DNA from: KBS-96 sp964247975
Lineage (GTDB): Bacteria > Acidobacteriota > Terriglobia > Bryobacterales > Bryobacteraceae
Length of the DNA: 64,000 nt
NCBI GenBank assembly: GCA_964247975.1
Contig: CAXTWH010000013.1
Coordinates: 43,395 to 107,394 of the forward strand
Direction of reading: 5' to 3'
Each line of letters opens with the position of its first letter. The first letter of the stretch is position 1. The notes under the pieces were generated by a model. The model worked only from the letters and a program-made list of their open reading frames with translations. It searched no databases and was not told the origin of the DNA. Shown piece after piece: positions 59,888 to 64,000 of the stretch. The position numbers were made by a program, and so were the translations under genes.

Positions 59888-60557
59888 AGGGCCTATCATC
59901 GAAGTGCGCAATCTGCGAAAGCTGTATCGGTCGGGAGAAGTGGATGTGCAAGCGCTTCGAGGTGTGAATCTGCAGGTCGCCAGAGGTGAATTTTTATCGG
60001 TGATTGGGCCTTCCGGTTCCGGCAAATCTACTTTGTTTCACATTCTGGGCGGACTGGCTGCTCCTACCGATGGAGAAGTTTACATCGACGGCGACAACAT
60101 ACAACAATTGTCCGATTCACAGCGAACCGAGATGCGCCAGCGCAAAGTCGGCTTTGTGTTCCAGAAGTATAATCTGCTGCCCACGCTAAGCGCATACGAC
60201 AACATCATGATTGCCCGTTTTCTGGCTCATCAGCGCGACCCGCTGCCTGCGGATTTCACGCGGATTTTGAATCTGCTGAATATTAGCCAGAGAATGCAGC
60301 ACAAGCCGCGCGCCTTATCCGGTGGTGAGCAACAGCGGGTGGCAATTGCCAGAGCCCTGGTTAATCGTCCGGCGATTTTGTTGGCCGATGAGCCAACCGG
60401 CAATCTGGATACGGAAAACTCAACCGCTGTGCTGGAATTGTTGCGGCAAGTCAATCAGGAAACGCGGCAAACGATTCTGATGATTACCCATAACCCGGAA
60501 GCGGCCGCTTACGCAGACCGCACCGTGACGATGCGCGACGGGCGCATTGTGAATTAA
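59880..60557 (+). CDS. DevA/LolD-like ABC exporter ATPase
   Basis: 225 residues from ATG 59880. Walker A GPSGSGKST, signature LSGGEQQRVAIARALVNRP, Walker B ILLADEPTGNLD, as in MacB/LolD/DevA ATPases. It overlaps the permease gene by 8 bp. Together they form a type VII-like (mechanotransmission) transporter. A bidirectional hairpin follows. Confidence 0.9.
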   Translation: MTEGPIIEVRNLRKLYRSGEVDVQALRGVNLQVARGEFLSVIGPSGSGKSTLFHILGGLAAPTDGEVYIDGDNIQQLSDSQRTEMRQRKVGFVFQKYNLLPTLSAYDNIMIARFLAHQRDPLPADFTRILNLLNISQRMQHKPRALSGGEQQRVAIARALVNRPAILLADEPTGNLDTENSTAVLELLRQVNQETRQTILMITHNPEAAAYADRTVTMRDGRIVN

Positions 60558-60570
60558 GCTTCAAATGAAA

Positions 60571-60603
60571 AACGCCGATTCTTTATCAAAGAACCGGCGC
60601 TTT
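60571..60603. terminator. Bidirectional terminator between the ABC exporter and the TPR lipoprotein gene
   Basis: Arms 60573-60584 and 60588-60599 pair with one mismatch around a 3-nt loop. On the minus strand the hairpin is followed by five U, on the plus strand by a short U-run. The genes on both sides end here. Confidence 0.75.
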
Positions 60604-60627
60604 CCTTAACAATCCGAAATAAATTGT

Positions 60628-61467
60628 TTAGCTGGTAGCAGTGGCACCCTGTTTATTGGCAGGACGAGCCGCTTTCGCCTTTTTGATGTCAAGCGACTTG
60701 TTGGCCCAATCTTCTGCTTTTGCAATATCGGCTTTCGCAGCATCGGGAGTATTTTCCAGATCCGCTTTCTTTCTCAACAGCAGATTCAGATAAGTCATCG
60801 CATCGTCGTTTTCTTTGTCGATGTCGATGGCTTTCTGCAGATATCCCAAGCCGTCATCCACAATTTTTCCGTACTTCTGTTGCAGTTCTTCGCGCACTTT
60901 CGGGTTTTTGATCGGCCCGGTATCATCACCCTTCATGTTCAGTTTCACGCGCTCGGTTTGAATATTCGGGTAGGCTTCCGCCCAGGCAATGACACCTAAG
61001 CTGTAATAAGCTTCTGAACTGTTCGGGTCTGCTTCTATCCGCCGCGTGTTCCACTTGCGAGCTTCCTGCAGAGCCTGCGCTTTCTGTTCGGGCGTACCAA
61101 ACCCGGCTTCGCTGTAGGACATGGAAGCGAGCGAAGCTAAAGCAATGTTGTTTTGCGGATCTTTTTCAAGGACTTTCTGAAACTCTTCGCGCGCCGCTTT
61201 TTCCGCCCGGTTGTTTTCCGGCGAGTCTGCGCCGGGAACCCACTGCGTCATGTAAGACGTTGCCAGGTAAAGCTGCGCGTTCCGATTGGTTGGATCTAGC
61301 TGCACAGCTTGCCGGAAGTGATTGGCAGCATCATTGTAATGAGCATTCTTGTATGATTGAACGCCTTTATTCATTTCGTCGCGGGACTGCAGTTTTGCGC
61401 ATCCAGTGCTCAATAAAGCAATAGCTAAAGTTCCCGGCAACACCATCCATTTTGATTTTTGCATCAT
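60628..61467 (-). CDS. TPR lipoprotein
   Basis: 279 residues from ATG 61467 (a second ATG at 61464), AAGGGG just upstream. The signal peptide ends in lipobox LSTGC, so it is a lipoprotein. TPR-like units: YKNAHYNDAANHFRQAVQLD, NIALASLASMSYSEAGFGTP, AYYSLGVIAWAEAYPNIQTE, and a C-terminal helical, lysine-rich tail. It is followed by a hairpin and preceded by the ExbD/ExbB genes on the same strand. It may belong to the envelope-energisation cluster. Confidence 0.8.
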   Translation of the reverse strand: MMQKSKWMVLPGTLAIALLSTGCAKLQSRDEMNKGVQSYKNAHYNDAANHFRQAVQLDPTNRNAQLYLATSYMTQWVPGADSPENNRAEKAAREEFQKVLEKDPQNNIALASLASMSYSEAGFGTPEQKAQALQEARKWNTRRIEADPNSSEAYYSLGVIAWAEAYPNIQTERVKLNMKGDDTGPIKNPKVREELQQKYGKIVDDGLGYLQKAIDIDKENDDAMTYLNLLLRKKADLENTPDAAKADIAKAEDWANKSLDIKKAKAARPANKQGATATS

Positions 61468-61528
61468 CAATCCCCTTGTTTTCTCGCTTGATGCGTATGC
61501 AACAGTTTTCGCGCGTCCTGTAAATCAC

Positions 61529-61560
61529 TGCGGAAGCGTCCATTGAGGATCACTTCCGCA
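61529..61560. repeat. 8-bp inverted repeat downstream of exbD
   Basis: Arms 61529-61536 and 61553-61560 with a 16-nt loop, 32 bp past the exbD stop. No U-run; a weak terminator or processing site at best. Confidence 0.35.
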
Positions 61561-61591
61561 AACCACTTTAATACTTTAAACTGGCAACTAA

Positions 61592-62023
61592 CTACTGACC
61601 GGCTTCGACCTTTGGAGTCATAATTCCGACCTTCATATCAGGATCCGCGCCTTTCGCCGAGTCAATGGCCTGAGCCACGTACCGGTATTCCAAATCTTTA
61701 TCGCCTTTCACAAAAAGAACTTTCTGGGCGCGGGATTTGAAAATATCAGTCAGCCGATTCTGAAGGTCTTCCGGCTTTACCGGATCGCTATTGATCTGTA
61801 GACTGTGGTCAGCTTTAATTTCCACCACCACGGTTGGATCATTATTATCCGGAGGCGGCGTATTGGGCGGCGGCGGTTGCGGCACCAAAGTGTCCAATCC
61901 ATGCGGCGTCAGTGGCGTGATTACCATAAAAATAATCAGCAGCACCAGCAAGACGTCAATCAGAGGGGTAACGTTAATATCGGCTCGCGGTCCCCCACCG
62001 CTGCCGCCTACTGCCATTGCCAT
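61592..62023 (-). CDS. exbD: ExbD/TolR-family biopolymer transport protein (second copy)
   Basis: 143 residues. One N-terminal membrane helix with the conserved acidic residue: DINVTPLIDVLLVLLIIFMV. The periplasmic domain is the usual ExbD fold (VVVEIKADHSLQINSDPVKP, RAQKVLFVKGDKDLEYRYVA). A proline-rich linker (PPPPNTPPPDNNDP) follows the helix. It works with ExbB to harvest the proton gradient for TonB. A sister exbD is 49 bp upstream. Confidence 0.9.
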   Translation of the reverse strand: MAMAVGGSGGGPRADINVTPLIDVLLVLLIIFMVITPLTPHGLDTLVPQPPPPNTPPPDNNDPTVVVEIKADHSLQINSDPVKPEDLQNRLTDIFKSRAQKVLFVKGDKDLEYRYVAQAIDSAKGADPDMKVGIMTPKVEAGQ

Positions 62024-62072
62024 GACGGTAAACTCCTTACTTAACTTCCAAAAATCAAGAATTCAAAATAAT

Positions 62073-62519
62073 CTAAAGCTGCGAATTTCTTCTGTTCCGG
62101 TCCGCTATTTCTTCCGTGAGAAGGCCGAGATTATCTACCTGCGCTGTGCGCAGCGTGTCAATCACAGTTTCCACGGTTTCAAATTTAGAGCGGGCGTCAG
62201 CTTTCAGGTAAACAGTTTTTTCCGTGCGGTTGGTTTGCAGATCTTTCACCTTCTGGGGAAGAGCATCCATCTGAACACGCTCGTTGCCAGGGCTGAGAAA
62301 CACACTGCCATCCCGCGTCACGGCCACAATAATCGCATCTTCTTTGTCTGCTTCCTGCATCTTCACCGGATTTTTGGTTTTCACCAAGTCCACATTGACG
62401 CCTTTGGAAAGCATGGGCGTGATCACCATGAAGATGATCAGCAGCACCAGCATCACGTCCACCATCGGCGTAACGTTAATATCCGAAACTACATCAGGTG
62501 CTTTGGGTTTATGAGCCAT
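62073..62519 (-). CDS. exbD: ExbD/TolR-family biopolymer transport protein
   Basis: 148 residues. DINVTPMVDVMLVLLIIFMV is the membrane helix with the conserved Asp; periplasmic parts DAIIVAVTRDGSVFLSPGNE and RTEKTVYLKADARSKFETVE. Second of two tandem ExbD genes, so the stator may be a heterodimer. A perfect hairpin lies between it and exbB (62559-62596). Confidence 0.9.
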   Translation of the reverse strand: MAHKPKAPDVVSDINVTPMVDVMLVLLIIFMVITPMLSKGVNVDLVKTKNPVKMQEADKEDAIIVAVTRDGSVFLSPGNERVQMDALPQKVKDLQTNRTEKTVYLKADARSKFETVETVIDTLRTAQVDNLGLLTEEIADRNRRNSQL

Positions 62520-62558
62520 CTTTTTTCCTTTTTTCCGGTCAGAGTTTAATTCTTCGCA

Positions 62559-62596
62559 GCTCCAGGCGTATGGGTTAATTTGAATACGCCTGGAGC
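62559..62596. repeat. Perfect 13-bp inverted repeat between exbB and exbD
   Basis: Arms 62559-62571 and 62584-62596 pair perfectly around a 12-nt loop, 38 bp after the exbB stop and 40 bp before the exbD start. No U-run follows, so it is better as an mRNA processing or stability element than as a terminator. Confidence 0.7.
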
Positions 62597-62634
62597 CATC
62601 TGACTCAATCCTGACTTGGGAACTGATGATTCAG

Positions 62635-63387
62635 TTATCTGCTTGCCTGGTTGGTTTTTACGGTCTGGCTGCGCTTCAGGAAGTAATCGATCAACTCGGA
62701 ACTGGAGTTGTCCATTTCCACATCAAACGCTTCAATGCGGTTGGTGAAGTAGTTGAACATCCAGACAGCCGGGATAGCGACGAACAATCCGACAGCGGTG
62801 GTAATCAAGGCTTCCGAAATACCGCCGGCGACCGCGCCCAATCCGGTTGATTTCGAAGTGGAGATCGATTTAAACGCATTCATGATGCCGACTACAGTTC
62901 CGAACAATCCGACGAACGGACCGGTGGAACCAATCGTAGCCAAGCTGCTGACCCCGCGCTTTAATTCAGCGTGAACAATGGCCTGCGCGCGTTCGAGGGC
63001 CCGGCGGGAAGCTTCAATGTCTTCGCCAGGAATGTCGGCGCTCATCTGATGAGCTTTGAATTCCTGCAAACCGGCTACTACAACCTTAGCCAGATGGCTT
63101 TTGTTATAGCGGTCGGCAATTTTGATGGCCTCGTCCAGCTTGCCTTCACGCAATGCGCCTGCCACTGCGGGCGCAAACTGACGCGACTGTTTGCGAGCCG
63201 CGCTGTAGGCAATTAAGCGATCAATCATTACGCCGATTGACCAAGCAGACATAATAAACAGAACAAAAACGACAATTTTGGCCAGAATACCCATGTTCGA
63301 CCAAACCGAGCGCGGGTCGAAGCTGATGCCTTCCTGTTGCGCTTCCTGGAAGAGCCAAAATGCCCAGACTTGAACTTGTAACAACAT
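62635..63387 (-). CDS. exbB: ExbB/TolQ/MotA-family proton channel protein
   Basis: 250 residues. Three membrane helices: ~34-55 (AKIVVFVLFIMSAWSIGVMI), ~145-170 (SSLATIGSTGPFVGLFGTVV) and ~190-215 (GGISEALITTAVGLFVAIPA), the last two with the conserved Gly/Pro and Thr residues. It forms the pentameric channel around ExbD dimers that energises TonB. It is between the tonB-like gene and the two exbD genes on one strand. Confidence 0.95.
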   Translation of the reverse strand: MLLQVQVWAFWLFQEAQQEGISFDPRSVWSNMGILAKIVVFVLFIMSAWSIGVMIDRLIAYSAARKQSRQFAPAVAGALREGKLDEAIKIADRYNKSHLAKVVVAGLQEFKAHQMSADIPGEDIEASRRALERAQAIVHAELKRGVSSLATIGSTGPFVGLFGTVVGIMNAFKSISTSKSTGLGAVAGGISEALITTAVGLFVAIPAVWMFNYFTNRIEAFDVEMDNSSSELIDYFLKRSQTVKTNQASR

Positions 63388-63439
63388 GCTTTTCTCCTCA
63401 GAGGATTGAATCTAAATTTAAACCAGAACCAGAATAACT

Positions 63440-64000
63440 CTAACTGCTTAACGTAAAGTTCACAACAATGTCAGTAATAACGTCCACTGCTTCGCCGTTC
63501 AACATGGTCGGCTTGTATCGCCACTGCTGCACCGCTTCACGCGCCGCATTCACCAGCAGCGGATGGCCGCGCTTCAACGTTAATTCACGAATCGTACCAT
63601 CTTTACCGATGATGGCCGTAAACTCGACTGCACCCTGTACACGCGCCGATTTCGCCAACGGAGGATAAACCGGAGTGACCTTGCGGATCAGGTTGGCTTC
63701 TTCTACACGTCCGCCAATACGAACCGGACCGGTTGGCGCTTTCTTCTCTGGAGGCGGAGGCGGCGGAGGCGCTGCGCCGACACTACCTACCACACCGCCG
63801 ATCACGCCGCCTACTTGGCCGCCGGGAACGCCCACGCCGCCAACTACGCCAGCCATGTTATCCGGCGGAGGCGTATCGTTTGTAATTTCGGCGACTTTTT
63901 TCGGAATCACTTTCGGCGCAATCAATTGATTTGCCACGAACTGCTTCACCACCGGTTTCACCACTTTCACTGGCGCTGGAGGAGGTGGCGGGGGTGGCGG
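63440..64000 (-). CDS. tonB: Energy transducer TonB, C-terminal part (cut by window end)
   Basis: The reading frame stays open to 64000, beyond a GTG at 63970 that could be mistaken for a start, and continues with a run of Pro codons. The proline-rich periplasmic linker (PPPPPPPEKKAP) precedes the TonB C-terminal domain: RKVTPVYPPLAKSARVQGAV, EFTAIIGKDGTIRELTLKRG, HPLLVNAAREAVQQWRYKPT. This domain binds the TonB box of receptors. The N-terminal membrane anchor lies outside the window. Confidence 0.9.
   Translation of the reverse strand, partial: PPPPPPPPAPVKVVKPVVKQFVANQLIAPKVIPKKVAEITNDTPPPDNMAGVVGGVGVPGGQVGGVIGGVVGSVGAAPPPPPPPEKKAPTGPVRIGGRVEEANLIRKVTPVYPPLAKSARVQGAVEFTAIIGKDGTIRELTLKRGHPLLVNAAREAVQQWRYKPTMLNGEAVDVITDIVVNFTLSS

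Noticed and set aside
61791..62549. 252-codon plus-strand frame spanning the exbD genes
   Set aside because: Antisense to both exbD genes, whose motifs are clear; His/Ile-rich low-quality sequence.
1..64000. CRISPR arrays, tRNA or rRNA genes, insertion sequences, prophage
   Set aside because: I saw no regular repeat-spacer array, cloverleaf-like segment in the gaps, transposase, integrase or phage structural gene.

Overview
The window reads as chromosomal DNA of a free-living, envelope-rich Gram-negative bacterium, most likely an Acidobacteriota member of the Bryobacter/Solibacter type. This is inferred from gene content, not from a marker gene: an Oar-like TonB-dependent receptor with a carboxypeptidase-regulatory-like N-terminus, a large stand-alone MacB/FtsX permease of the ADOP kind, many TPR proteins, multihaem cytochromes c, bactofilin, and several small families I associate with that phylum. 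Coding density is high, genes lie on both strands, and I see no tRNA, rRNA, CRISPR array, insertion sequence or prophage.

Layout. 0-5 kb: 5' part of recG, an ECF-like sigma factor, and a very large GH18/NodB deacetylase/GT2 fusion likely to make and modify an exopolysaccharide. 4.7-5.6 kb: a small gene plus a frameshifted zeta-toxin-like P-loop gene. 5.6-12.4 kb: hisN-like phosphatase, ADOP permease, CHASE3 histidine kinase, typA. 12.5-13.7 kb: a DUF433/DUF5615 toxin-antitoxin pair and a MbcA/ParS-like small gene. 13.7-16.5 kb: TonB-C-like, DUF6438-ankyrin and secreted proteins. 16.6-20.6 kb: an overlapping gene pair, a TPR protein with a predicted outer-membrane barrel and a secreted GH10-like hydrolase. 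20.6-25.7 kb: two convergent seven-haem cytochromes c (one fused to parvulin and TPR domains) and two divergent TPR proteins. 25.8-30.7 kb: TonB-dependent receptor, UPF0175 gene and a vapBC module with a tandem-palindrome operator. 30.8-40.7 kb: clpC, lolD, leuS, nfo, slt and an unknown GAF-like gene. 40.7-45.1 kb: an SdpI-like gene with an in-frame stop, then two convergent ECF sigma/anti-sigma modules, one carrying two Spy/CnrX-like periplasmic proteins. 45-54 kb: lactonase-like propeller, transporters, bactofilin, GAF protein, aminotransferase, rdgB, rph and zinc-ribbon proteins. 54.2-60.6 kb: egtB-egtD run directly into an OpuC/EgtUV-type ABC transporter, followed by a DevCA/MacB-like exporter pair. 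60.6-64 kb: TPR lipoprotein, two exbD, exbB and a tonB cut by the window end.

The main points for a second look are: leuS, whose only reasonable start is an ATT codon behind a good ribosome binding site; the egtBD-ABC operon, which suggests ergothioneine (or betaine-type) synthesis and uptake in one transcript; the paired heptahaem cytochromes with fused or adjacent TPR partners; the polysaccharide genes in two blocks; a perfect hairpin between exbB and exbD; and several decaying or autoregulated toxin-antitoxin loci.
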